64,000 nucleotides of DNA from Sandaracinaceae bacterium (GTDB lineage Bacteria > Myxococcota_A > Polyangia > Polyangiales > Houyiibacteriaceae), in NCBI GenBank assembly GCA_016706685.1, contig JADJJE010000001.1:62001-126000 (forward strand), given 5' to 3'. The position numbers were made by a program, and so were the translations under genes. The notes beneath the pieces are model-generated. The model worked only from the letters and a program-made list of their open reading frames with translations, did no database searches and was not told the DNA's origin. This document shows positions 9,794 through 18,151 of this stretch, piece by piece (position 1 is the first letter of the stretch; each line of letters opens with the position of its first letter).

Positions 9794-11392
9794 TCAGGGC
9801 GCGGGTGTTCCACCGAGCGCGCGCAGGAGTCGCGCGCTGGCGAGGTGGGCGTCGACGACGGCGTCGACGAGGTCGAGGCGCGCGCGGAGCGCACCGGCTT
9901 GGGCAGCGAGGACGTCGGTGCTGGTGGCGAGGCCCACCGCGAACTGCTCGCTGACGTCACGATCTTGGCGTGACGCGCTGGTGGCGGCGGCGCGGCGGGC
10001 CTCCACCTCGGCCAGTGACGCGATCAACGCGCCCTGAGCCTGAACGGCGGCGCGACCGGCACGGCGCGAGTCACTCTCGGCGCCGAGTGAGCTCTCTAGA
10101 GCCAGCGCCAGGCGCTGCTGCCGGCGCGCGTCGGCCAACAGCGTTCCGTCGAGCGAGAACGTGAGCTGTGCGCTCAGGTCCCAGGTGCCCTGGAACTCGG
10201 TGGTCTGCGGGAAGATGCGCGTGTTGGGGTTGGCGTAGGTGTAGTTGAGCCCCACCGAGAGCGACGGGAACATGCGCGCCCGCTCGGCGTCCGCGCGGCT
10301 GCTCTGCGCCTCGGCGCGCATCAGCGCGGCCCTGGCGTAGGGGTCGTTCGCGCGCGCCTCGAGGCGCAGCTCGTTCGCGTCGCGGGACTCTTCGGTGGGC
10401 AGCGCGGCGAGCTCCACGGAGAGCAACAGGTCCACGTCGTCTTCCAGCTCGAGGAGATCACGCAGCGCGCGGTCGGCCACCGAAACGCGACTCCCAGACA
10501 CGGCTTCGAGCCGCACCAGCGCTTCGAGGCTGGCTTGGGCTTCGAGCACGGCGCCCGCGGTGGCCACACCGCTCTCGGCGCGCACTCGGGTGTCGGCCGC
10601 GCGTTGCTGGGCCACCTCGACCGCGTCGTGCGCGACTTCGAGCTGCGCCCGCGCCCGCACCAGCTCGAAGTACGTCTCGAGCGTGGTGAGCACCGTGTCT
10701 TGCTCCGCTCCGCGCTCGGCTTCCAGGGAGGCATCGCGCTCCAGTCGGGCGGCCGCCAGCTCGTGCCGAGCGGACCCGATGTAGTCGCTGAGGGGCAGCG
10801 CCACCGACGCAGTCAGCGCGTACTGGTCGAGGATGGGCTGCTGGAGCACCACCTCGGACAGGAAGGACTCGGGGTCGGCCTGGCACGCCACCACGTCTTC
10901 CAAGCAGCCGGGCGTGTCGAACGACTGGATGGTGCCCGGGGTGTAGCTGGAGAGCCGGGTGTAGCGCGCCGTGATGGACGCACGCGGCGCATAGCCCCGA
11001 CGGGCCCCTTGGAGTGCCGCGTCGGCCGACTCGGTGCGCGCCCGTGCGCGCCGCGCGTCGAGCGACACCTCGCGGGCGCGCAGCAGGGCCGCCTCGGGAG
11101 TCATGCCGAGCGAACTCGAGAGCCCCGCCGGCAGCAGGGTGGACAGGTCCAGCGGCTCGCTCGCCACGGCGCGTGGGTCCGGGAGCGCGATGTCCGCGGG
11201 GCGCGTGGCCGTGGAGTCGTCGGTCTGAGCGGGCACGACGGTCACGACCGGAGGAGCAGCCGTGGGTGCCTGCTCGGGTGTGTCGAGCGGCGAAGTCGGC
11301 GTGCGTGTCTGCGCGGTCGCAGCGCCGGAGCTCCCCAGGATGAGGAGGGCCGTGGCGACGATACCCGCATTAGCGAGTGAGTATTTACTCAT
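9794..11392 (-). CDS. TolC-family outer-membrane efflux channel
   Basis: A 532-residue outer-membrane factor: Sec signal peptide (residues 1-28, ending A-T-A-Q), a polar Pro/Thr-rich stretch, then two internally repeated halves of long helices rich in Ala/Arg/Glu with short strand segments (SLSVGLNYTYANP, SITARYTRLSSY), as in TolC/OprM. It forms the exit duct for the pump encoded by the next two genes. The ATG at 11390-11392 sits inside a 14-base inverted repeat that is shared with the tetR leader, so the start region itself may be an operator. Confidence 0.9.
   Translation of the reverse strand: MSKYSLANAGIVATALLILGSSGAATAQTRTPTSPLDTPEQAPTAAPPVVTVVPAQTDDSTATRPADIALPDPRAVASEPLDLSTLLPAGLSSSLGMTPEAALLRAREVSLDARRARARTESADAALQGARRGYAPRASITARYTRLSSYTPGTIQSFDTPGCLEDVVACQADPESFLSEVVLQQPILDQYALTASVALPLSDYIGSARHELAAARLERDASLEAERGAEQDTVLTTLETYFELVRARAQLEVAHDAVEVAQQRAADTRVRAESGVATAGAVLEAQASLEALVRLEAVSGSRVSVADRALRDLLELEDDVDLLLSVELAALPTEESRDANELRLEARANDPYARAALMRAEAQSSRADAERARMFPSLSVGLNYTYANPNTRIFPQTTEFQGTWDLSAQLTFSLDGTLLADARRQQRLALALESSLGAESDSRRAGRAAVQAQGALIASLAEVEARRAAATSASRQDRDVSEQFAVGLATSTDVLAAQAGALRARLDLVDAVVDAHLASARLLRALGGTPAP
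11378..11391. promoter_or_regulatory. Inverted repeat overlapping the tolC start, candidate TetR operator
   Basis: TGAGTATTTACTCA: 6-base arms TGAGTA/TACTCA around a TT centre, covering the first codons of the tolC gene. Eleven of its bases (GAGTATTTACT) recur in the tetR leader at 12143-12153. The copy number, spacing and genes involved suggest binding by the TetR protein encoded just upstream; binding itself is inferred. Confidence 0.5.
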
Positions 11393-11472
11393 GTATCGAA
11401 CCTGATGGAGCCATGGTGGGGGAGGAGCGAGGGCCCGACGGCGCTGGCACAGTCGCGCCGCGTGGGGTTTCG

Positions 11473-12135
11473 TTAGCGAGAACGCTTGGGGGAGCGAGGG
11501 GCCGGCGCTGCCGGAGGCGCTGACGGGCGCGAGTCGACCGCGGTGAGCTCCACGATGGTCCGCACGATGCGGCGAGTGAACGCCTCCACGTCTTCGGGCA
11601 TGTGGTCAGGGAAGTGCATCCTCAAGTGCACGTCGTGAATGAGGGAACCGATGAACAGCCGCGTGAGCCCGATGGGATCACACGCGCGCATGCGTCCGAG
11701 CGCCATCTCGCGCTCGAAGAAGGAGGCCATGGTCTTGATGTTCACGAAGGGAGGCGCCTCTTCGTCGTCCCCCAGCAGCTGCGCAAAGTCCTGCGGCTTG
11801 AGCTTGCCGTTGGCGCCGATCATCTGCGAGCAGGGGATGAGCTCGCTCGCGTAGCGGTGCATACCCAGCGCGATGTGCTGGAGGTGCTCTTCGATGGGCT
11901 GCACGCCCACGCGCTCTTCCATGCTCTGGAACCACTCGAAGTCCTCTAGCTCGGGCAGGCGCAGCGCCTCGGTGAACATGCGGCGCTTGCTGACGAAGCG
12001 CTTGTAGAGGGTGCCCTCGCTCACGCCGGCGCGCTTGGCCAGCTCCTGCGTGGACGCGCCAGGACCCAAGTCCAAGAACGTGTCGCGCATGGACTCGAGG
12101 AGCGCTTCGTTGTCGAACTGCTGTGGCCGCGCCAT
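11473..12135 (-). CDS. TetR/AcrR-family repressor of the efflux operon
   Basis: A 220-residue regulator. Residues about 8-55 are a TetR helix-turn-helix (LLESMRDTFLDLGPGASTQ, then ELAKRAGVSEGTLYKRFVSK). The rest is an alpha-helical ligand domain, with a Pro/Ala/Arg-rich tail. It lies 80 bases upstream of the tolC gene on the same strand, the classic position for a local efflux repressor. I chose the ATG at 12133-12135 (MARPQQF) because the upstream in-frame codons read through the candidate operator and into the Rieske terminator. Autoregulation is inferred from the repeat in its leader. Confidence 0.88.
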   Translation of the reverse strand: MARPQQFDNEALLESMRDTFLDLGPGASTQELAKRAGVSEGTLYKRFVSKRRMFTEALRLPELEDFEWFQSMEERVGVQPIEEHLQHIALGMHRYASELIPCSQMIGANGKLKPQDFAQLLGDDEEAPPFVNIKTMASFFEREMALGRMRACDPIGLTRLFIGSLIHDVHLRMHFPDHMPEDVEAFTRRIVRTIVELTAVDSRPSAPPAAPAPRSPKRSR

Positions 12136-12142
12136 GGTGAGG

Positions 12143-12156
12143 GAGTATTTACTTAC
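12143..12156. promoter_or_regulatory. tetR leader repeat, candidate autoregulatory operator
   Basis: GAGTATTTACTTAC, 8 bases before the tetR start, is a near copy of the inverted repeat over the tolC start (TGAGTATTTACTCA). On the coding strand it reads AGTAAGTAAATACT, with AGTA/TACT arms. The region is also the only A/T-rich stretch around, so it probably overlaps the promoter. Confidence 0.5.
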
Positions 12157-12184
12157 TAACCCCACACGGGTCAAGGGAGCCCCC

Positions 12185-12234
12185 AAAAAATCTCGTGAGC
12201 CGCGCCCGGGACAGCGTGGCGGGAGCGGCCTCAC
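12185..12234 (-). terminator. Rho-independent-like terminator of the Rieske gene
   Basis: On the minus strand GTGAGGCCGC (overlapping the Rieske stop codon) can pair with GCGGCTCAC with one bulged G. A C-rich loop lies between, and GAGATTTTTT follows. The six-T run is rare in this GC-rich sequence. It separates the Rieske gene from tetR. Confidence 0.6.
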
Positions 12235-13244
12235 CCCGCCTGCGCGCGCTCGTACGCCTCGCGCGCCTGTCGGGCGTACCACTCGGGATAGAAGCCCTCG
12301 CACCACTTCCGGTAGCGCGCGATGGGCCCGTCACCGTCGCAGATGACCGGGCGCTCCAGGTAGATCTTGGTCTCCCAGATGGGCTTGTCCTGCTCCAGCT
12401 GGCGAGCGATCTCCGCGCTGAACGCGTTGCCCACGCCGGCCGCGGCCTGGGGGCCCATCTTCAGGCTGACCATGAACGCGAAGCGCAGGTCCACGTACTC
12501 GTCGTCCACTGGCGTGGTGGACGCCACCAGCGTGATGGGGATGAGCCCGGTGAAGCGGCTGGTGGAGAAGCCGTGGCCCCAGTTGGTGGCCTCGAGCTCA
12601 CCGTCCACCTCTCCGCGCGGCGTGCTCATCTTGGTGGCCGTCACCATGCGCAGCTTCGGGTACTCGAGCTCGATGGTGTGCGGGATGGGCATCACGCTCA
12701 TGCCGTGCACGTAACGGAAGTGCGCCTGGTCCACCGCGTTCTCCCCCATCTCCTGGTTGTGGCTGCGGATGCGCCACTTGCGGAAGCTGTAGGGCGTCCA
12801 CGCGTCGCGCTCACGCCACTCGGGGATCTCCGGGATCTCCCAGGCCGGCGGCGCACCGTCCACGTCGTGCCAGAGCATGATCATCCCGTTCACTTCGCTG
12901 ACGTGCCAGGTCTTCACCGCGGCCTTCGCGGGAATGCGCTTGGCGTAGGGCACCTCCACGCACTTTCCGTTGCTCCCGTCGAACACCCAGGCGTGGAAGG
13001 GACAGCGGATGCGGCAGCCCTCCACCTTGCCGCCCACGCCGAGGTGCGCGCCGAGGTGCGGGCAGTGGGCGTCCAGCACGCGCACCACCTCGTCCTCGCC
13101 GCGGAACATGACCAGGTCCCGGCCGAAGCAGACCACGGGCTCCACCTGGCCCACCGCGAGGTCCTGTCCGTAGCCGATGCAGAACCAGCCACGCGGGTAG
13201 CGTGGGAACGGGAAGCGAGGGCGGGCGGCGACGTGCTCGGGCAT
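12231..13244 (-). CDS. Rieske [2Fe-2S] oxygenase, KshA/DAF-36-like
   Basis: A 337-residue Rieske non-heme iron oxygenase. The cluster ligands are C61-x-H63 and C81-x-x-H84 (CPHLGAHLGVGG and CPFHAW). The mononuclear iron site shows N-x-x-D-x-x-H-x4-H (N169, D172, H175, H180 in NAVDQAHFRYVHG). The early RYPRGWFCIGYG phrase and the overall length resemble the steroid-active branch (3-ketosteroid 9-alpha-hydroxylase KshA and cholesterol 7-desaturase DAF-36/Neverland) more than ring-hydroxylating dioxygenases. A reductase partner is not nearby. Some myxobacteria make sterols, so a steroid substrate is possible but is inference. The ATG at 13244 has no clear ribosome site. Confidence 0.85.
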   Translation of the reverse strand: MPEHVAARPRFPFPRYPRGWFCIGYGQDLAVGQVEPVVCFGRDLVMFRGEDEVVRVLDAHCPHLGAHLGVGGKVEGCRIRCPFHAWVFDGSNGKCVEVPYAKRIPAKAAVKTWHVSEVNGMIMLWHDVDGAPPAWEIPEIPEWRERDAWTPYSFRKWRIRSHNQEMGENAVDQAHFRYVHGMSVMPIPHTIELEYPKLRMVTATKMSTPRGEVDGELEATNWGHGFSTSRFTGLIPITLVASTTPVDDEYVDLRFAFMVSLKMGPQAAAGVGNAFSAEIARQLEQDKPIWETKIYLERPVICDGDGPIARYRKWCEGFYPEWYARQAREAYERAQAG

Positions 13245-13509
13245 GCCGTGACGCTACCGCAAGTCGAGGCGCGGAGCAGCCCCTGCGTCACGGCCGCTCG
13301 TGGGTTCATGCGCTTGATGATTCCGAGGAGCTTCGCGACGTGGGTCTCGTGCGATACGCTCACGCTGGATGGTCGGGGACTCGAGCAGCGGAGGCGTCGT
13401 GGAAATCGGAACTGGCAGCTGGAGCGCGGTCGAGACATCGGGCGGGAGTCGCCACGGCTTCGAGCGCCGCCTCCGCGAGGAGACCGGCAGGAGCGAGGCC
13501 CGTCCGAGG

Positions 13510-13968
13510 ATGCCTGGCACGGCTGTCGCTCGGGTGGCGACCGCGGTGATCATGGCGCTCTGTGGGGGCTGGATCCCGGACCACGCTGCGGCGCTCTCCT
13601 GCAGTGAGCCGGCTCCCCTCCGAGTCGCGTTCGAACGCGCGACCGTGGTGGCCGAGGTCAGCCTGGTCGAAGTCGAACGTATGGCCGACAGCCCCCCCGA
13701 CCCGGTCGGACAGTGGTCCCGCGTACGCTTCGAGCGAATATTCAAGGGGCCTCGCTGGCTTCACGAAGGCGAGCAAATCTGGATACCTGCCGACTGGTTC
13801 AACACCACGCCGTACCCAGCCGAGATGGAGGGACTGGAGCTGATGGTCATCTTCTACGACTTCCCGATCAGCCGGCGCTGGTACCGCCCCATCTGCGGCT
13901 ATGGCTTTGCTGCATCATCGATCCCTGCGTACTTGCACGCCGCGAGACGGGAGCGTCGACGTCCGTGA
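13510..13968 (+). CDS. Small exported protein of unknown function
   Basis: A 152-residue protein. The start at 13510 (MPGTAVARVATAVIMAL) is chosen because it begins a signal peptide ending near A-A-A-L-S-C; an upstream ATG at 13369 would bury it. The mature part begins CSEPAPLRVAFERATVVAEV and has VRFERIFKGPRWLHEGEQ and a late RPICGYGF. The pattern (Cys near the N-terminus, 'A-x-V-V-x-x-V', 'F-K-G', late C-G) resembles small netrin/TIMP-like exported domains common in myxobacteria; this is a loose resemblance only. Its stop overlaps the next gene's GTG start (GTGA). Confidence 0.6.
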   Translation: MPGTAVARVATAVIMALCGGWIPDHAAALSCSEPAPLRVAFERATVVAEVSLVEVERMADSPPDPVGQWSRVRFERIFKGPRWLHEGEQIWIPADWFNTTPYPAEMEGLELMVIFYDFPISRRWYRPICGYGFAASSIPAYLHAARRERRRP

Positions 13969-15338
13969 GGCTATGGGCGGTCGGTTGTCTGCTCCTCGCG
14001 CTTGTGACTCCCGGGTGCCTCCACCCTACCACCGGGCGCTACGTGCCCCCGGACCCGTTCGCCGCACCCGTCGACCCGGCAGAAATCATCGCGCGTCAGC
14101 CTCTCCAGTGTCACCCCGAGATTACGGCCGAAGAGGTTTCAACCGACCTGCCGGACGGATCCTGCCCATTCGGGCGACGAAACGGAGAGTGCGTGACCGG
14201 ATGCGCCGTGCACTTCGAGAGAGGTGACACGACCACGGGTGAGTGGCGCTTCGATGAAGGCGGCGAGCTCGTGTTCATGCGTCGTGAAGGCCCGCAACGT
14301 CGCGTCCGTCGAGAGTGGTACGCGCGGCGCCGCGATGCGAGTCTGGTCCTTATTCATGACGTGGCCCTATCGAGCGCGCCGGGAGAGCTCGGGGTCGGTC
14401 AGCCCGACGAAATCTTCGCAGATGAACACTGGGTCAGTCGGCTGGTGGTGGACGGCGACGATTGTCACCGACAACGCGTAGGGCGCCCTCGTGCCCTACG
14501 CGAGACGATCGAACTCGATGACGGCTTGCACGCCTCGACACGGAGCTGGCGGGACGGCCGTGTCGTCTACGTCTCGCGAAGGGAGCCCATCGATGATGAG
14601 CGCGTGATCCTGGTCGAACGTCGCGCCGATGGGCCCGCCACGTTCCTGGAGCTGGAGCAGCGTGTCCGATCGAACGACGGGGGCATGGAGGTTCGCACGT
14701 TCCTTCCATATGGAACGATCTATGTCGAGCGCGTCGACGCCCTCGCAGATGAAGTCGAGTTCTACAGGACCTACAACAGCAACGGGACCCCCGGCGCACG
14801 GGATAGTCGGCGTACCCGAACGCCCCTCGGAGAGGGGCGCAGCCGGGAAGAGACAGAGCATGGTTGTCGCGTGTCGACATCCTCGCCGCCGACCTTCCTC
14901 CGAATCGAGGACTGCAACGGTCGACTCCTCGCGGAAGTGGCTCGAACGCAAGAGGGACGGGCGCTCCAGATCCTCGAGCACTTCGGCGACTATTCGTCGC
15001 TTCTTCGTGTCGATCGGACTCCCGATGGAACAGCGAGACGCGTCGTGTTCGAGTACAACGGTGAGGTCGACGTTGATATCGTCGGGGAGTTCGACGCGGC
15101 GGGGCGACTCGTGTCGGAACGCGAAGTGGATGGCTGCCGCACACGCCAGTTGACACGCTCGTTCGACAGCGAGGGGCGGCTCACTCGCAGCGAGGTTACA
15201 GTCGCCTACGGCGGCGAGTGCGAAACAGAACCTGGTCGACAGGACGTCATGAACTTTCGCTACGAGGACTGTTCCGCCGACGTCAGGCGGCAAGTCTTCC
15301 CGGAGCACGAGTCGCTGCTCGAGCTCGACCAATGGTAG
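13965..15338 (+). CDS. Lipoprotein of unknown function with YD-like C-terminal repeats
   Basis: A 457-residue protein starting at the GTG in the GTGA overlap with the previous gene. That start gives an ideal lipoprotein signal (VRLWAVGCLLLALVTPGC, Cys18); longer in-frame starts overlap the previous gene deeply. The body is polar with many Arg/Asp/Glu. Near the end are two loose repeats of the form F-D-x-x-G-R-L-x-x-E (EFDAAGRLVSERE, SFDSEGRLTRSEV), similar to single YD/RHS-type strands. Cys are frequent. No enzyme motif is seen. The two genes form a two-gene unit; codon use is slightly less GC-rich than its neighbours. Confidence 0.65.
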   Translation: MRLWAVGCLLLALVTPGCLHPTTGRYVPPDPFAAPVDPAEIIARQPLQCHPEITAEEVSTDLPDGSCPFGRRNGECVTGCAVHFERGDTTTGEWRFDEGGELVFMRREGPQRRVRREWYARRRDASLVLIHDVALSSAPGELGVGQPDEIFADEHWVSRLVVDGDDCHRQRVGRPRALRETIELDDGLHASTRSWRDGRVVYVSRREPIDDERVILVERRADGPATFLELEQRVRSNDGGMEVRTFLPYGTIYVERVDALADEVEFYRTYNSNGTPGARDSRRTRTPLGEGRSREETEHGCRVSTSSPPTFLRIEDCNGRLLAEVARTQEGRALQILEHFGDYSSLLRVDRTPDGTARRVVFEYNGEVDVDIVGEFDAAGRLVSEREVDGCRTRQLTRSFDSEGRLTRSEVTVAYGGECETEPGRQDVMNFRYEDCSADVRRQVFPEHESLLELDQW

Positions 15339-15516
15339 TCTGTCAGTGGCTCCGCAGGCTCGTCAGCGCCGACTGACGCCCGGCGGTGCCGACTACGCGG
15401 CGTGCGTGCCCACCAGGCGGAACTTGGAGAAGCCGAGCATGTCTCGAGAGCTCTCGCCCAACCCGATCGCCCGCGCTCGAGGGCGCCTCTTGGTCCGACT
15501 CCACACATCCAAGCCT

Positions 15517-16956
15517 TCATGGCCGGCGATGGTCAGCCTTCGGGTTGCGGGCGAACATCAGCACGGCCGCGAACCAGAACCCGCAGGCGACGAGGGCGTT
15601 CGTCGCAACGGATGAGAAGCTGGTGTGGTCCCCGCCTCCGCTGAGGGGCGCGACCTCCCCGGCCAGGATGTTCGCCGCGCCGACGCAGGAGGCCACAGCA
15701 AGAACCGCGGGGGGAATGGTCCACACGCTCCGCAAGTGAATCAGCGCGTTGATGAGCCCGAACAGCGCCAGCAAGAAGAGCGTGGTGCTCACCCACTCAA
15801 TCCCGGTTTGGCGCGCCGCCGCCATGAGCGCGGCCACGGGCAAGCCCGCAATCAGGATGAACCAACCAATCACCACGCGCTGCGAGGTGTCCGCCTCGGC
15901 CCAGGTGATCGCGGACGGGGCGATCTTACGGCGCGGCTTCGTGACCGGCTGAAGCGGTTCAGGAGACCGCAGCACGGGGCTGCCCTCGAAGCGCACCGCT
16001 TCGAGGTCGTGCGCGCCGCCCCGATAGCCCCCCGCCGGGTCGGGCACCGCCCCGCCCACGTGCAGCACGTCCACGCGCTCGAGGTCGTAGCCGCGCACGC
16101 TCGTGGCAGGCAGCGGCAACGCAAACGAGGCGCGCAGGGCCGCATGCGGCACCTGGGCCAGCGCAGCGGCCAACGCCGGGGAGAGCACCTCGACGAGGCA
16201 GGTCGCCACCAGGCTTGGGCGTGGAGGCACCCCGAACGCCATCACCTGCTCCCGGACGACGGCGTCATCGCAGCGGGGGCGCAGCGTCAGGCGCAGCGTC
16301 ACGTCCACGCGCAGGCCATCTGCGCTGAGAGCCGCGCCCACCCCGCTCGCGGCGGCGAGCACCGTGAACGAGGTGAGGTCCAGCTCGATCGCCGTGTGCA
16401 ACCCAGGCCAAGCCAGCACGTGCCCGCGGGTGCGCACGGCACGCAGCTCGCCCGTGCGACGGGAGCGCACCACCAGCGCGGTGCCCGGCCGCACGATGCA
16501 GAGGCCCGTGACCCGCACGGGTTCGGGGTCTGGCTGCGGATCGAGCGCTTCGGGCGGCGGCGAGGCGGCCGGTTCCGGAGCGGGGGGCATCGCGCGCGCA
16601 GGCGCCGTGGCGAGGACGTCGCCGACCTCGCCCACGTCTTCCCCGAAGGCCACGACGATGCGAAAGCGCCCCACCGTGACCTCGTCACCCGAGCGCAGAC
16701 GCGCCCGGACGACCTTCTGCTGGTTCAGGTAGGTGCCCAGAGCCGATGCGAGGTCGATCACCTGGCCCCCAACCGGTCCGTCGATCTCCACCACGGCGTG
16801 TATCCGCGAGAGGGTCGCGTCCTCGAGGCACAGGTCGACCTTGGCACCTTTGCCGATGGTCACCTGGGTTTGCGCGAAGACGGCGCGATGGACGAGCTGC
16901 TCTCCGTCGTAGACGTCGAACGACACGGGCGTCTCGGATCGCTTCGCGTGGGTCAC
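15517..16956 (-). CDS. FHA domain plus SPFH-like domain membrane protein
   Basis: A 479-residue protein. Residues about 20-105 form a forkhead-associated (phosphothreonine-binding) domain with G35 (IGKGAKVDL), S50-R-I-H53 and LGTYLN (N78). A Pro-rich linker (about 118-148) follows. Residues about 150-275 look like an SPFH/band-7 module: IVRPGTALVVRSRRTGELRA, an R-T-R-G-x-x-L-A-W-P-G-L turn, then GLRVDVTLRLTLRP. The last 110 residues hold three or four membrane segments. An FHA at the front suggests recruitment to a Thr-phosphorylated partner from Ser/Thr kinases, which are abundant in myxobacteria. The SPFH call is by eye and needs a profile search. Confidence 0.7.
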   Translation of the reverse strand: MTHAKRSETPVSFDVYDGEQLVHRAVFAQTQVTIGKGAKVDLCLEDATLSRIHAVVEIDGPVGGQVIDLASALGTYLNQQKVVRARLRSGDEVTVGRFRIVVAFGEDVGEVGDVLATAPARAMPPAPEPAASPPPEALDPQPDPEPVRVTGLCIVRPGTALVVRSRRTGELRAVRTRGHVLAWPGLHTAIELDLTSFTVLAAASGVGAALSADGLRVDVTLRLTLRPRCDDAVVREQVMAFGVPPRPSLVATCLVEVLSPALAAALAQVPHAALRASFALPLPATSVRGYDLERVDVLHVGGAVPDPAGGYRGGAHDLEAVRFEGSPVLRSPEPLQPVTKPRRKIAPSAITWAEADTSQRVVIGWFILIAGLPVAALMAAARQTGIEWVSTTLFLLALFGLINALIHLRSVWTIPPAVLAVASCVGAANILAGEVAPLSGGGDHTSFSSVATNALVACGFWFAAVLMFARNPKADHRRP

Positions 16957-17012
16957 GTCAGCAGAGGGTGCCTGAACTCACGCACGCGCACACCACCAGC
17001 CCGCAACCGCCC

Positions 17013-18086
17013 TCACTCGCAGTCGACCACATCGCAGCCCCCGCTGCGGCACAGCGGGCGAAAGGTCTCGATGTCCACGAGCACGTGCGCCTCCCGGCCG
17101 TCCTCGGGGAGCTCCACGCGCTCATCGCGCGTCATGAAGCAGCGTCTTCGACCCACCCCCGACGCGTGGTTCGTGTCGAGCCGCACCCGCACGTTCCCCA
17201 CCGCCCCGAAGTCGGCGCTGAACCACCCCGCGCGGTCGGTCGTGACGGTCTGGTCACCCACGATGATGCGCAACCGCGACCCCGCAGCCCCGTCGATGCG
17301 CACGGCGCCGCGCAAACGGCCCACGGGTCGCGAGAAGGTCTGGCACAGGTGCTGAATGAGCAGCGACAGGTCGCCTTGGTGGGCCTCGTGTAGCGGTCCG
17401 GAGACCATTCGACGGCAGCGCGTGGCGCCGGACTGGGGGTCAGCACATAGATCTTGACGGCTGATGGCAGGCGAGTTTGCGGGTGGATGCGGCCCACGAT
17501 CCACGCTCGGGCTGCCAGCGGTCTTGCCCACTCGTGCGTGCGCGCGTGCGGCACGCGCCCTGCTTTCATACCTAATTTTGTATTTGCCGTCATCCGGGTT
17601 GCCGATGGCGGTGTCCAAATTCGATGCTGAAGCGCGTGATGACCTCGCCGGTGGCCCACTCACGCACCTCCACTTCGCCGCCCGTGTCGATGGCCACCCC
17701 GAAGGCGCTCTCGCTCACGATGGGGAGCTGGGGGGACGTGAAGCGCCCGTGCAGCAGCCGGCCGCCCGTGTCGAAGACCCCGACCCAGGTGGGGCAGCGC
17801 GCCGAGGCCGCCGGCAAGCAGCGAACGGCGACCAGCACCCGACCGTCGCGCTGCGCCACCAACAAGGCCATCTGCGGAGCCTGGGCGCCGGGCACCGTGC
17901 CCACCCACGGCGCGAGCGACCACGCACGCTCGGACCCGCGGAGCACGAGGCCTCCCGGCGTTCGAACGACCTCCGGCGGCTGTGCGAATGAACGACCCTG
18001 GGGCCACCCCCGCCACCACCCACACACCAAATTACCAACAACACCAAACCCACCACACACATCGCCTGTCCGTCGCATGCCAGCAT
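17013..18086 (-). pseudogene. Broken propeller gene with Cys-rich tail module (paralogue of 32069 and 33732)
   Basis: Two coding fragments on the minus strand look like the ends of one gene. 18086-17590 encodes an N-terminal hydrophobic start (MCVVGLVLLVIWCVGGGG) that continues, after a one-base slip in the G/C runs near 18005-18030, into a propeller-like stretch (QPPEVVRTPGGLVLRGSERA, GVFDTGGRLLHGRF) ending at a stop at 17590. 17408-17013 encodes a 131-residue piece with a carboxypeptidase-regulatory-like domain (LRGAVRIDG, VGDQTVTTDRAGWFSAD) and a Cys-rich end (CRSGGCDVVDCE). The same order, propeller then such a domain then a Cys-rich end, is found intact in the two genes at 32069-35246. 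The middle (17409-17589) is A/T-rich and does not encode the rest of a propeller. An alternative is two small independent genes, 17590-18078 (162 aa) and 17013-17408 (131 aa). Confidence 0.5.
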
Positions 18087-18151
18087 CAGTGTCGTGCACC
18101 GTCGCTTCGATCACCACCACGCGGCACCGAAAGCGATAAGGTTCGGACTTC

